A stretch of DNA of 46,588 nucleotides from Pseudomonadota bacterium (GCA_023393475.1 JAEWLC010000098.1:1-46588); one strand, 5' to 3'; positions 1-8,777 are shown, counted from the stretch's first letter. The notes: generated by a model not told the origin, from the sequence alone. Numbers and translations are program-made.

Positions 1-170
1 GCTCAGCGGCGGGTGCGGGCTCGGCAGCAGGGGCGGGTTCGGCCGGTGCGGGAGCGGGCTCGGCGGGTGCGGGGGCGGGTTGCTCGGCGGGAGCCGGGGC
101 CGGCTCCTCAGCCGGGGCGGGTTGCTCGGCTGGCGGGGCCGGCTCTTCGGCCGGAGCAGCAGGCTCGGCA
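1..170. repeat. Degenerate tandem repeat inside a coding region
   Basis: Repeated GGCTCGGC, GGGTTGCTCGGC and GGGGCGGG blocks of about 6-30 bases encode the Pro-Ala-Glu spacer of the minus-strand gene at 1-409. Unit lengths are multiples of three, so gain or loss of units would change spacer length without shifting frame. It is a coding repeat, not a CRISPR array or regulatory repeat. Confidence 0.7.
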
Positions 171-409
171 GAGGCGGCGCCGGTGGCAATGGCGATGCAT
201 TGCTGCAGGTCGGGCGCGCCGACGCGCTGGCATTCGGCGAGGAAAGCGGCTTCGGCTGCGGCCTTGGCGTCGGCATCCTCACCGCTTTGCGCTTCGACAT
301 AGGCATTGTAGGCGGCCGTCAGGCCAGCGTCCTGCGAGAAGGCGGGAAGCGGCATCAGCGACAGCACGCAAAGGCTTGTGGTCGTTATCAGCAAGCGCTT
401 GAGTTGCAT
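1..409 (-). CDS. Secreted Pro/Ala/Glu-rich protein, 5' part only
   Basis: The gene runs off the left edge; about 136 residues are visible. Residues 1-25 form a signal peptide (basic MQLKR start, hydrophobic core, cleavage probably after AFS). A short Ala-rich region with two cysteines follows (around 60 and 71, AECQRVG and LQQCIA). From about residue 80 the chain becomes a low-complexity run of PAPAE, PAEEPAP and PAEQPAP units that continues to the edge. Pro/Ala spacers of this kind often link a periplasmic N-terminus to an envelope domain such as OmpA or LysM, but no such domain is in view, so the function is unknown. The upstream gap to nadC (410-563) should hold divergent promoters; I see no clear motif in it. 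The start codon is the first ATG before the signal peptide. Confidence 0.75.
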   Translation of the reverse strand, partial: MQLKRLLITTTSLCVLSLMPLPAFSQDAGLTAAYNAYVEAQSGEDADAKAAAEAAFLAECQRVGAPDLQQCIAIATGAASAEPAAPAEEPAPPAEQPAPAEEPAPAPAEQPAPAPAEPAPAPAEPAPAAEPAPAAE

Positions 410-563
410 GGGTTTTCTCCATTCTTTTTATGAGGCGACAGCCACCCGGCCCGGAACTGCGCACCGACGGAACGAGTCCGAGGGGCAATTGTTCCGGTCC
501 CGCAGGTATCACTCCGGTGCTCGCGGCATTGCGCGGCAGTTCCGGGTCGCGTAAATCGCGACG

Positions 564-1430
564 ATGAGCGAGATCCCAGCCCTGCCGGTTCTGCCCCCTG
601 CCCTGATCGAGGATGCGGTGCGACGTGCCCTGGCGGAGGATCTCGGACTCGCGGGCGACCTCACTTCGCTGGCGACCATTCCAGCCGGTGCGCGGGCGAC
701 GGCAACGCTGACGGCGCGCGAGCCGGGTGTGATCGCCGGCCTGCCGCTGGCGCTGGAGGTCTTCCGGCAACTGGGGGGCGGGGTGGAGTTCGATCCGCAG
801 CTTGCCGACGGCACGGCCGTCGCAAAGGGCGGTATCGTGGCGGTGGTGTCTGGCGACGCGCGGCAACTGCTGGCCGGCGAGCGGACGGCGCTCAACTTCC
901 TGAATCATCTCAGTGGGATCGCGTCGCTTACGCATAAATTCGTAGAAGCGGTCGAGGGCACGACGGCGCGGATCTGCGACACGCGCAAGACGACGCCGGG
1001 ACTGCGCGCATTCGAGAAATACGCGGTGCGCTGCGGGGGCGGATCGAACCATCGCTATGCCCTGAGCGATGCCATCCTGATCAAGGACAACCACGTCGCG
1101 GTGGCCGGCGGCGCGGGGAAGTCCTTTCGCGCGGCACGGGAAGCGGCGGGGCACCTCGTCGCCATCGAGATCGAAGTGACGACGCTCAGCGAACTCGAGG
1201 AAGTGCTCGAGGCGGGCGCGACGATCGTGATGCTCGACAATATGGACAACGAGCTGCTGAAGGCCGCCGTGCGGCTCAACAATGGGCGGGCGCGGCTCGA
1301 GGCTTCGGGCGGGGTAACGCTGGAGCGGGTGCGCGGGATCGCCGAGACCGGCGTCGACTTCATCTCGTCGAGCCAGATCACCATGGGCGCGACGCCGCTC
1401 GACCTTGGACTGGACGTGGAAATCCGATGA
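564..1430 (+). CDS. nadC: Nicotinate-nucleotide pyrophosphorylase (carboxylating)
   Basis: Cytosolic type II phosphoribosyltransferase that joins quinolinate and PRPP to give nicotinate mononucleotide, CO2 and pyrophosphate in de novo NAD synthesis. At 288 residues it has the usual family length. Signature elements are all present: DTRKTTPGLR (139-148), RCGGGSNHR (156-164), IKDNH (173-177), an IEIEV strand (201-205) and LDNM (224-227), which together bind quinolinate, PRPP and Mg. The start lies just before the N-terminal helical segment typical of NadC. The stop overlaps the cysQ start (ATGA at 1427-1430), so the two are almost certainly one transcript. nadA and nadB are not in the window; nadE lies elsewhere (24052-25767). 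Confidence 0.96.
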   Translation: MSEIPALPVLPPALIEDAVRRALAEDLGLAGDLTSLATIPAGARATATLTAREPGVIAGLPLALEVFRQLGGGVEFDPQLADGTAVAKGGIVAVVSGDARQLLAGERTALNFLNHLSGIASLTHKFVEAVEGTTARICDTRKTTPGLRAFEKYAVRCGGGSNHRYALSDAILIKDNHVAVAGGAGKSFRAAREAAGHLVAIEIEVTTLSELEEVLEAGATIVMLDNMDNELLKAAVRLNNGRARLEASGGVTLERVRGIAETGVDFISSSQITMGATPLDLGLDVEIR

Positions 1431-2236
1431 CTGCCGAACATACCGAGTTGATGAACCGTGCTGCTATCGCGGCAGCCGAGGTCATCATGGACGTCTATAG
1501 TCGCGACATCCGGCCGGACGAGAAGGCCGATGGCTCGCCGGTCACGGAGGCTGACCAGAAGGCGGAGGCGGTCATTCTCGCCATGCTGGCGGAGACCGGG
1601 CTGCCAGTGCTGGCCGAGGAGAGCGTTGCGGCCGGGCGCATTCCCGACCTTGGGCATCGCTACTTCGTCGTCGATCCGCTCGACGGGACCAAGGAGTTCC
1701 TCAAGCGCAACGGCGAGTTCACCGTGAACATCGCCTATTGCGAGGATGGGCATCCGGTGAGCGGCGTGGTGCTGGCGCCGGCGACGGGCCACATTTACTG
1801 GGGCGGCCGGGACGGCGCATTCGCCGGCGAAGTGCGATACGGCGAGATCGCCGACCGGCGAATCCTCGAGGTCAGCCACGCGCCGAAGCCGCGCATCGTC
1901 GCCAGCCGGTCGCACGGCCACGCGGCGCTGGCCGAGCTCTGCGCCGCGCTCGAAGTGGCCGAGGACGTCTCGGTCGGCTCGTCGCTTAAGTTCTGCCTGC
2001 TGGCCAGCGGCGAGGCGCAGCTTTACCCGCGATTTACCCCGACTTCGGAATGGGACACCGCTGCCGGCCAAGCCGTGCTTCAAGCAGCCGGCGGGGTCGT
2101 GCTCGATCTCGATGGGGTGCCGCTGACCTGCGGTCACCCTGAGCAGAAGTTCCTGAATACCTGGTTCGTGGCCGCCTCCAGCCGCGACCTGGCACTGGCG
2201 GCCCTGGCGCACATGGTGCGGTTCGCCGAGGCCTGA
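1427..2236 (+). CDS. cysQ: 3'(2'),5'-bisphosphate nucleotidase CysQ
   Basis: Member of the inositol monophosphatase superfamily that removes the 3' phosphate from PAP (and PAPS), recycling the by-product of sulfate assimilation. Mg-binding motifs are visible: EE at 64-65, DPLDGTKEF (83-91) and EWDTAAG (208-214). The DGTKEF form and the 269-residue length favour CysQ over a plain inositol phosphatase. It is translationally coupled to nadC by a 4-base overlap. The pairing with NAD synthesis has no obvious pathway logic beyond nucleotide metabolism. An inositol- or fructose-phosphatase activity is the main alternative. Confidence 0.9.
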   Translation: MTAEHTELMNRAAIAAAEVIMDVYSRDIRPDEKADGSPVTEADQKAEAVILAMLAETGLPVLAEESVAAGRIPDLGHRYFVVDPLDGTKEFLKRNGEFTVNIAYCEDGHPVSGVVLAPATGHIYWGGRDGAFAGEVRYGEIADRRILEVSHAPKPRIVASRSHGHAALAELCAALEVAEDVSVGSSLKFCLLASGEAQLYPRFTPTSEWDTAAGQAVLQAAGGVVLDLDGVPLTCGHPEQKFLNTWFVAASSRDLALAALAHMVRFAEA

Positions 2237-2336
2237 GGCTGAAGTCCGTCAGATCGAGACGGATGGCCATGAGAAAAATGCATGGCAGCCCCGGCGCGTC
2301 CCCTTGTTGTGGTTTCCGAGCGTTCCATATATAGGC

Positions 2337-2365
2337 CCGGCATATGCTGGTTCGTTATATGCCGG
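2337..2365. promoter_or_regulatory. Perfect palindrome, probable PadR operator
   Basis: CCGGCATAT (2337-2345) and ATATGCCGG (2357-2365) are perfect 9-base inverted repeats separated by 11 bases, so the half-site centres are two helical turns apart. The site ends 14 bases before the padR start codon. PadR regulators usually bind AT-containing inverted repeats in their own promoter, so autoregulation of padR and the downstream RND pump genes is the natural reading. A TATATA-like stretch just upstream (around 2327-2332) could be part of the promoter. Confidence 0.6.
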
Positions 2366-2379
2366 ACTGATAGGAAGCC

Positions 2380-2928
2380 ATGAACGTCAGAACGATCTGC
2401 CTCGCCATCCTTTATGACGAGGAAGCCACCGGATACGAGATCAGGAAGCTCTCCATCGAGGGCGAGTATTCCTATTTCATCGACGCCAGCTATGGCTCGA
2501 TCTATCCGGCGCTGGCGCGCCTGGAGCAAGAAAAGCTCGTTACATCAAGGGTCGAGCAGCAGGACGGCAAGCCATCCAAGAAGATCTATTCGATCACCGA
2601 GGCGGGCCGTTCAGCATTCATTCAGTCGCTTTTCGAGAAGTTGGGCGAGGACGAGTTCCGCAGCCCATTTCTGTTGTTCGCGCGCTTTGCGTCCGAACTT
2701 CCGCAATCGCTGGTCGAACAGCGTCTGAGCGAGCGACTCGCAATGGTCGACGCCGAACTGGCCGATTTCGACCGGCTCAAACAACAACACAACCATCCTG
2801 GTGACGCCTGGGTCATCGATTACGGCCGTACTTGTATGCAAACGGTCCGTAACTACATCGAGGCGCACGGGGCTGAACTTATCGCGTTGGCGCGTCCGGA
2901 CCGGGACGCTGCCGCCGCTGCCGAGTAG
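2380..2928 (+). CDS. PadR-family transcriptional regulator
   Basis: A winged-helix DNA-binding domain fills about residues 5-80 (CLAILYDEEATGYEI, then YGSIYPALARLEQEKLV, then KKIYSITEAGR: recognition helix and wing). The rest (about 85-170) matches the helical C-terminal dimerisation domain of PadR proteins (Vir_act_alpha_C type) and contains the HPGDAW turn. At 182 residues it belongs to the longer PadR subgroup. It lies 15 bases ahead of the RND membrane-fusion gene on the same strand, with a palindrome in its leader. It most likely represses the efflux genes until a ligand binds. The ligand cannot be read from sequence. Confidence 0.92.
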   Translation: MNVRTICLAILYDEEATGYEIRKLSIEGEYSYFIDASYGSIYPALARLEQEKLVTSRVEQQDGKPSKKIYSITEAGRSAFIQSLFEKLGEDEFRSPFLLFARFASELPQSLVEQRLSERLAMVDAELADFDRLKQQHNHPGDAWVIDYGRTCMQTVRNYIEAHGAELIALARPDRDAAAAAE

Positions 2929-2943
2929 AGGGACTTTCAGAAT

Positions 2944-4161
2944 ATGCGTGCGATCTATTCCTACGGCACGGCCGGGGCAATCCTCGTCATTGGCGCCCTC
3001 TGGCTGGGCAGCGGCACGTACGTGTCAGGCGGCAACGGCCCCGGCAACGGCGAGCGCCCGATCATCGCCTTCATCGATCCGTCGGCGGAGACCGCCGAGC
3101 ATCACGTCGAGGGCGAGATCGATCCGCACCTGACCATCGCCGAGCGCGTGGCGGAGTCGACGGGCACCGGCGCTGCGCTGCAGTCGGTCCGGACCGAGAC
3201 CTACACCATGCAGCCGATGCCGCTGGAAGTGCCGCTGCGCGGCCGGACCAAGGCCAAGTCAGTGGTGTCCATCACCCCCGAAACGCAGGGCGTAGTCACC
3301 GAGGTCAATGTCTCGAAGGGCCAGACGGTCAATCCGGGCGATGTCCTCTGCGTGCTCGACGAAGGCACCCGCGCCGCCGCAGTCGCAACGGCCGAAGCGG
3401 CACTCGCCCAGGCCCAGACGAACTTCGATTCCAACAAGGCGCTGCGCGACAAGGGCCTCGCGGCCGCCAATACCGGCATCGTAGCCGAAGCTTCGCTGCG
3501 CCAGGCGCAGTCGGCCTTCGACCAGGCCAAGCAGGAATTCGACCGCGCCAAGGTGACCACCAAGGTCAGCGGCGTGGTGCAGGACCCGATCGCGACTGTT
3601 GGTAGCGTGCTGAGCCCCGGCCAGCCGTGTGCCACGGTTATCGAACTCGACCCGATGCTGTTCGTCGCCAATGTGCCTGAGGCTCGCATCGCGCGTGCCG
3701 AACTCGGCCTGCCGGCGAAGGTGACCACGGTCACCGGCCAGTCGGTCGAGGGCAAGGTGAGCTACATCGCTTCGCTCGCCGATGAGGCGACCCGCTCGTT
3801 CCCGATCGAGATCGAGCTGCCGAACGCCGACGGCAAGGTGCTGTCGGGCATCACCGCAACCGCGACGGTGAGCATGGGCACCCTGCCCGCGCACCTGTTG
3901 CCGCAGTCGGTGCTGACGCTGAACGACGAGGGCGCACTTGGGGTGCGCGCCGTCAAAGATGGCGTGGTGGAGTTCTACCCCGTGACCATCCTCTCCGACT
4001 CCCGCGCGGGGGTCTGGGTGACTGGCCTGCCGCCGACACTGGACGTCATCACGATGGGCCAGGAATATGTCGTGCCGGGCCAGAAGGTAGACGCGACCAA
4101 CGTTACAGGGACGCCCGAGGCTGAAGAGTCCGAGGCCGCTGCCGAAGGGGTGCACTCATGA
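2944..4161 (+). CDS. RND efflux periplasmic adaptor (membrane-fusion protein)
   Basis: Adaptor that would link the inner-membrane pump encoded next to an outer-membrane channel. The N-terminus has one hydrophobic segment (about 8-25) that is either a signal anchor or an uncleaved signal, with no lipobox cysteine. A barrel-sandwich/lipoyl half begins at VVSITPETQGVVTEVNVSKGQTVNPGD, an Ala-rich alpha-hairpin follows (AAVATAEAALAQAQTNF to QAKQEFDRAKV), and then the second lipoyl half and beta-barrel domain. The acidic, low-complexity C-terminus may be disordered. Its stop overlaps the pump start by four bases (4158-4161). The gene lies in an operon padR - adaptor - pump; no TolC-like gene is adjacent. 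Confidence 0.92.
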   Translation: MRAIYSYGTAGAILVIGALWLGSGTYVSGGNGPGNGERPIIAFIDPSAETAEHHVEGEIDPHLTIAERVAESTGTGAALQSVRTETYTMQPMPLEVPLRGRTKAKSVVSITPETQGVVTEVNVSKGQTVNPGDVLCVLDEGTRAAAVATAEAALAQAQTNFDSNKALRDKGLAAANTGIVAEASLRQAQSAFDQAKQEFDRAKVTTKVSGVVQDPIATVGSVLSPGQPCATVIELDPMLFVANVPEARIARAELGLPAKVTTVTGQSVEGKVSYIASLADEATRSFPIEIELPNADGKVLSGITATATVSMGTLPAHLLPQSVLTLNDEGALGVRAVKDGVVEFYPVTILSDSRAGVWVTGLPPTLDVITMGQEYVVPGQKVDATNVTGTPEAEESEAAAEGVHS

Positions 4162-7100
4162 TGAATTTCCTCGAACGCGTCCTGCGCATGCCGCGGGTCG
4201 TGTTGACGGTGATGGCGCTGCTGCTCTTCGCCGGGTTCATGTCGTACATCTCGCTGCCGAAGGAGAGCTTCCCGGCAATCGACATCCCGTATTTCTATGT
4301 GTCGGTGAGCCAGACGGGCGTGTCGCCGCGTGATGCGGAACGCCTCCTTGCCAAGCCGATCGAAGACCGCGTCAAGGATATCGACGGCCTCGAGAACTAC
4401 ACCTCGACCGCGACGACCGGCCATGCTTCGGTCTTCCTCGAGTTCAACGTGAATGCCGACAGCGACAAGGCGCTGGCGGATATTCGCGCCAAGCTCGACG
4501 GTGTTTCGTCCGAACTGCCCGAAGACGCCAACGAGCCGACGGTGAACGAGATCTCGTTCACCAACCAGCCCTCGATTTCGGTGGCCCTCTACGGCGAGGT
4601 TCCCGAGCGCACGCTGGTGCAGCGCGCAAAGGACCTGCAGGACCGGCTCGAGGAAATCCCGACCGTTCAGAGCGTGACCATTTCCGGTTCGCGCGACGAG
4701 ATGCTGGCCGTCACCATCGATATGAACCGGCTCGAGGCCTATAACCTCACCGCCGGCCAGCTGCTCGATGCGCTCGCCAAGAACAACATGGTGGTGCCTG
4801 GCGGCACGCTCGACACGGGCAAGGGCTCGTTCAACGTCGAGGTGCCGGGCCTCATCACTTCGGCGGCGGACGTCTACTCGCTGCCGATCAAGGCCGATGG
4901 CGACAACGTCGTGACCTTTGGCGACGTGGCCACCATCACCCGTACCTTCGAGGATGCCACCGAGTATGCCCATGTGAACGGCCAGCAGGCCATCACGCTG
5001 GGCGTCATCAAGGAACTTGGCACCAACGTCATCGACCTGTCCGACCAGGTGCGCGCGGTCACGACCGAGTTCACCAAGGACTGGCCGGCCGGCATCCAGC
5101 ACTCCTTCCTCGTCGACCAGGCGGACTCGACCAAGTCGCTGTTCCGCTCTCTCGAGGCCGCGGTGCTGACCGCCGTCGCGCTCGTCATGACGGTCTGTGT
5201 GGCGACGCTCGGGGTGCGCCCTGCCCTCATGATCGGCACTTCGATCCCGATCTCGTTCATGATCGCCTTCCTCGTCGTGCAGATGCTCGGCATGACCATC
5301 AACATGATGATCATGTTCGGCCTCGTGCTCGCCGTGGGCGTGCTCGTCGACGACCCGATCGTGGTGGTGGAATACGCGGAACGAAAGCTGCAGGAGGGTG
5401 TCTCCAAGAAGGAGGCGTTCATCCTCGCGGCGCGCAAGATGTTCGTGCCGGTGGTTTCGGCCACGTTCACGACGCTCGGCGCATTCGTGCCCCTGCTGTT
5501 CTGGCCGGGCATCATCGGCAAGTTCATGAGCTACCTGCCGATCATCGTGATCGTGGTGATGTGTGCGTCGCTGCTGTCGGCACTGGTGTTCATGCCGGTG
5601 ATCGGCGCGATCATCGCGTCCAGCCATGTCGACGAGAAGGCCAAGGAAGCGGCCGACGTCGTGATGTACCCGGACAAGTTCCATGTGGACAAGGTGAAGG
5701 GTGCGACCGGCGTGTACGTGCGCACGCTCCAGCACCTGATCCGGCACCCGCTGATCACCCTGACCATCGGCTTTGCCATCGTGATCGGCATGTTCGCCGT
5801 CTACATGAGCAACCCGACCGGCGTCGAAGCCTTCCCGGCTTCGGAGGCCGAGTACGGCACGGTGAACGTGATCGCCCGCGGCAACTACTCGCCTGTCGAA
5901 ATCCGCGACATGCTGGCCGAGGTCGAGAAGGAGATCCTGCAGGTGCAGGGTATCCAGGACTCGATCATGACGTTCGCAGGCTCGGGCGGCGGGTTCGGCG
6001 GCAGTTCGCCTCCGGACACGATCGGCCAGTTCAACCTGCAGCTGCTGCCGTGGAACGAGCGCGTGAAGGCTGACGAGATTTTCCAGAACATCCGTAACCG
6101 GGTGGCGGACATCTCGGGCGTCCAGGTGCAGATCGCCGCGCAGGAAAACGGCCCGCCGGCTGGCAAGGCCATTAACCTGAGCGTCGAGAGCACCGTCTAT
6201 GAGGACCTCGCTCCCATCGTCGGCAAGCTGCGCGACTTCATCGAGAACGACCTCGGCGACACGATCGACGTCGAAGACGGCCGTCCCTCCCCCGGCATCG
6301 ACTGGGAAGTGACGATCGACCGCGCCGCCGCCGCCAAGTACGGCATCGGCGTGCGTGAGCTCAGCCCCTATGTGCAGCTGGTGACCTCGGGCGTGAAGCT
6401 CGGCTCGTACCGGCCGGACGACGCGGATGACGAACTCGACATCAAGGTGCGCCTGCCGCTCGAGGAACGTAGCTTCGACAGCCTCGACTCGCTGCGCATC
6501 GTGACGTCACAGGGCCTCGTGCCGGTGTCGAACTTCATCCAGCGGACGGCCGTGCCCAAGGTGGCCAACGTCACCCGCAAGAACGGCAACTACCAGATGA
6601 CGGTGGCGGCCAACCTGCAGCCGGGAGTGCCGGCCGATGCCAAGATCGAGCAGGTCAAGGCGTGGGTTGCCCAGCAGGATTTCCCTGCCACGGCAAACGT
6701 GGTGTTCGGCGGTGCGGACGAGCAGATCGGCGATACCAACGCCTTCATCGTGACGGCGCTGGGGGCTGCCCTGTTCATCATCTTCCTGGTGCTGCTGCTC
6801 GAGTACAACAGCTTCTACCAGGTGCTGGTGACGCTCTCGACGGTGGTGATGTCTATCGCCGGCGTGGTGCTGGGCATGTCGGTCACCGGGATGAGCTTCT
6901 CGGCCATCATGACCGGCCTCGGCATCGTGGCGCTCGCGGGCATCGTGGTGAAGAACGGCATCGTGCTGATCGATACCTACAACCACTACAACCGTGGTGA
7001 CGGGGTCGAGCCGGTGAAGGCGATGCTGATCACCGCCGCGCAGCGCGTGCGGCCGGTGCTGCTCACCGCGACGGTGACGGCGCTGGGCGTGATCCCGATG

Positions 7101-7475
7101 GCGCTGAACATCGAGTTCGACTTCATCCGCCGCGAAATCGTGACGGGTGGCCTCGCGGGCTCGTGGTTCACGCACCTTTCGGCGGCGCTGGTGTCGGGGC
7201 TGTTCGTCTCCACCGCGCTGACGCTGGTGATGGTGCCGGTGATGATCACCGCGCCCTCCGTGATCCGCCGGGGCCGCATCGCAACGGCGATCGCCGGTGT
7301 GTTCAGCGGCCTGTTCCGGCGCAAGACGGCCGTGGCCGTTACGCCGGACGGACAGGAAGTCGAGATCCCGGCGGACATCGACAGCTCCAAGCGCTTCATC
7401 AAGACCGAAGGTTCGGGCCTGGTGGAGAAGGAGCAGGACGGGGTGACCGTGGTCAGCCGGCAGGCAGCCGAATAG
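4158..7475 (+). CDS. RND multidrug efflux pump, inner-membrane subunit (HAE1/AcrB type)
   Basis: Proton-driven pump of 1105 residues. TM1 is at about 12-30 (RVVLTVMALLLFAGFMSYISL), followed by a first large periplasmic loop, TM helices from about 333, a second periplasmic loop from about 560 to 870, and a second TM bundle to about 1050. The proton-relay pair of TM4 is present as D398 D399 in GVLVDDPIVVVEYAE, which fits HAE-type drug or hydrophobe pumps rather than metal (HME) pumps. A Gly-rich insertion follows the second loop start (AGSGGGFGGSSPP). The C-terminus carries an extra soluble tail of about 50 residues. The gene is coupled to the adaptor and ends at a strong terminator. The substrate is unknown. 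Confidence 0.93.
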   Translation: MMNFLERVLRMPRVVLTVMALLLFAGFMSYISLPKESFPAIDIPYFYVSVSQTGVSPRDAERLLAKPIEDRVKDIDGLENYTSTATTGHASVFLEFNVNADSDKALADIRAKLDGVSSELPEDANEPTVNEISFTNQPSISVALYGEVPERTLVQRAKDLQDRLEEIPTVQSVTISGSRDEMLAVTIDMNRLEAYNLTAGQLLDALAKNNMVVPGGTLDTGKGSFNVEVPGLITSAADVYSLPIKADGDNVVTFGDVATITRTFEDATEYAHVNGQQAITLGVIKELGTNVIDLSDQVRAVTTEFTKDWPAGIQHSFLVDQADSTKSLFRSLEAAVLTAVALVMTVCVATLGVRPALMIGTSIPISFMIAFLVVQMLGMTINMMIMFGLVLAVGVLVDDPIVVVEYAERKLQEGVSKKEAFILAARKMFVPVVSATFTTLGAFVPLLFWPGIIGKFMSYLPIIVIVVMCASLLSALVFMPVIGAIIASSHVDEKAKEAADVVMYPDKFHVDKVKGATGVYVRTLQHLIRHPLITLTIGFAIVIGMFAVYMSNPTGVEAFPASEAEYGTVNVIARGNYSPVEIRDMLAEVEKEILQVQGIQDSIMTFAGSGGGFGGSSPPDTIGQFNLQLLPWNERVKADEIFQNIRNRVADISGVQVQIAAQENGPPAGKAINLSVESTVYEDLAPIVGKLRDFIENDLGDTIDVEDGRPSPGIDWEVTIDRAAAAKYGIGVRELSPYVQLVTSGVKLGSYRPDDADDELDIKVRLPLEERSFDSLDSLRIVTSQGLVPVSNFIQRTAVPKVANVTRKNGNYQMTVAANLQPGVPADAKIEQVKAWVAQQDFPATANVVFGGADEQIGDTNAFIVTALGAALFIIFLVLLLEYNSFYQVLVTLSTVVMSIAGVVLGMSVTGMSFSAIMTGLGIVALAGIVVKNGIVLIDTYNHYNRGDGVEPVKAMLITAAQRVRPVLLTATVTALGVIPMALNIEFDFIRREIVTGGLAGSWFTHLSAALVSGLFVSTALTLVMVPVMITAPSVIRRGRIATAIAGVFSGLFRRKTAVAVTPDGQEVEIPADIDSSKRFIKTEGSGLVEKEQDGVTVVSRQAAE

Positions 7476-7496
7476 GCTGGCAGCCAACGAAGATTG

Positions 7497-7530
7497 AAAG
7501 GCCCGGGGCGATGTCCCGGGCCTTTTGTTT
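7497..7530 (+). terminator. Rho-independent terminator after the RND operon
   Basis: An 11-base stem AAAGGCCCGGG (7497-7507) pairs with CCCGGGCCTTT (7515-7525) around a 7-base loop, then TGTTTT. It lies 22 bases past the pump stop codon. It may also serve the minus-strand acyltransferase gene, which ends at 7542, though the T run on that side is weaker. Confidence 0.85.
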
Positions 7531-7541
7531 TGGTGGAGTTC

Positions 7542-8564
7542 CTACGCGCCCTTCTGTTCAGTCCGGGCAGTTGCGGCGGCCCTGGTGCTGCCGAGCAGCC
7601 ATTGCCAGGCGACGCCGATGGCCAGCGACGTGGTGAAGGTCAGCGCGATGACGAGCAGGGAGAGGGCGCCGAGCTGGAAGCCATCGACCCAGACGGCGAT
7701 GACAAGGATGTGGACGAGGTAGGCCGTAAAGGTGGCACGGCCCAGCACGGACCAGACTGCGCCTCGCAGGTCGAGCCGCATGAACAGCAAGGCGACGGCG
7801 ATGGCGTAGCCGAGGGTCGAGAGCGAGTAGTCGTGGCCCATGGGGTAGCCGGGAAAGACCACCAGGCCCTCGGCGACCTGGGTGATGGCGAAGACCACGA
7901 CGCTGCCGCCGATGGCCCAGAGCGGGATTTCGGCCAGCCGGTCGCCATGGCGGCGAAGCAGCACGCCGGCGACGAGGAAGATCGGGGCGAACAGGACGCC
8001 GGTCCTGAATATCCAGGCGGGGAACGTGCGCTGGAGCACGACGGGGCCGTATGCGCCGAGGGTGAGGCCGATTGCTGCCAGCAGGAGCGCGAGGGTCAGC
8101 GTGACCGGCCAGCCGAGGTAACGGCCGGGTACGGCGACGATTGCGGTCCCGACGATGAGAGCCGGAAGGAACCACAGGTGGAAGGCGGGGCCGCCGGTCC
8201 AGGCGATCATCGCGATGCCGCCGGGCGACAGGTCCAGAGCGCGGCCCGGCTTGAATATCGCGGTCCATGCCAGGGTGATCAGCACCCATGCGACAAAGGG
8301 GATGCCGACGCGGTGGGTGACGCGGGCGACCAGCCGGAAGGGATGCTGCAACTCATCCGCCTTCCAGAAGTAGGCGGAGAGGATGAAGAACACCGGTACG
8401 GCGAAGCGGCTCAGTTCGTCGAGAACGAAGCCCAGCGGCCGGTTGTCGTGGAAGCCGCCGGCGGCGACGTGCAGGGTGACGATGCCGAGCAGGCTCAGTA
8501 CGCGGAGCGCATCGAGCGAGGCGTTACGGGTTGCGCCCGGCGCCACTTGAGCTGGTCCAGTCAC
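7542..8564 (-). CDS. Acyltransferase-3 family membrane protein
   Basis: Integral membrane protein of 340 residues with about ten hydrophobic helices. The N-terminus has the family pattern: SLDALRVLSLLGIVTLHVA (16-34) with the conserved arginine and histidine, then PVFFILSAYFW and HLWFLPALIV. Family members (OafA/NodX/WecH type) transfer acetyl, succinyl or other acyl groups to surface sugars or peptidoglycan. The substrate here cannot be told. The gene stands alone between a terminator and the lrp-lysE pair, so context gives no help. Confidence 0.85.
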   Translation of the reverse strand: MTGPAQVAPGATRNASLDALRVLSLLGIVTLHVAAGGFHDNRPLGFVLDELSRFAVPVFFILSAYFWKADELQHPFRLVARVTHRVGIPFVAWVLITLAWTAIFKPGRALDLSPGGIAMIAWTGGPAFHLWFLPALIVGTAIVAVPGRYLGWPVTLTLALLLAAIGLTLGAYGPVVLQRTFPAWIFRTGVLFAPIFLVAGVLLRRHGDRLAEIPLWAIGGSVVVFAITQVAEGLVVFPGYPMGHDYSLSTLGYAIAVALLFMRLDLRGAVWSVLGRATFTAYLVHILVIAVWVDGFQLGALSLLVIALTFTTSLAIGVAWQWLLGSTRAAATARTEQKGA

Positions 8565-8630
8565 CTAGGGGAATCTCCGCGCGTATCGGGAGACTGGCCC
8601 GTGATGGCCTGCCCTGCAACCCGATATTCG

Positions 8631-8712
8631 GCCGCGGCAGCCCGCACTTGACGAACCCTGTGGGATCGTTGGCGACCTTCTTCACCAGTTCTCGACCTCG
8701 CTGGCCCTCACG
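8631..8712 (-). pseudogene. Remnant copy of an Atm1-type ABC transporter 3' end
   Basis: On the minus strand this stretch reads ELVKKVANDPTGFVKCGLP, closely matching the C-terminus ELARKVANDPEGFVKRGLP of the Atm1-type transporter encoded at 9860-11758. At DNA level the two stretches (about 8631-8712 and 9868-9948) align with roughly four bases in five identical, including GGATCGTTGGCGACCTT in both. No ABC or membrane domain is present next to it, and the frame runs on past the normal stop. I read it as a decayed leftover of a duplicated or displaced transporter gene. The lrp-lysE pair lies between the two copies. Confidence 0.55.
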
Positions 8713-8754
8713 GGACGAGATCGAGTTTTCCGCAAATGCGCCTTTACGAATAAC

Positions 8755-8770
8755 ATTCTGCATGCAAAAT
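8755..8770. promoter_or_regulatory. AT-rich near-palindrome at the lrp start, possible Lrp site
   Basis: ATTCTGCATGCAAAAT is a 16-base palindrome with one mismatched pair around the perfect core TGCATGCA. It ends 7 bases before the lrp start codon, where no Shine-Dalgarno sequence is visible, and an AAAATTAT stretch (8766-8773) could act as a -10 element for a leaderless message. Self-binding by the Lrp-type regulator is inferred from position and symmetry only. Confidence 0.4.
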
Positions 8771-8777
8771 TATCGCT

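Noticed and set aside
1..170. Short repeats resembling a CRISPR array
   Set aside because: Units are irregular multiples of three, lack unique spacers of constant length, and encode a Pro/Ala spacer in frame.
3975..5747. A 590-codon open frame antisense to the RND adaptor and pump genes
   Set aside because: Its residues are His/Arg/Asp-rich without any domain pattern, and it mirrors the codon structure of the real plus-strand genes, as expected in GC-rich DNA.
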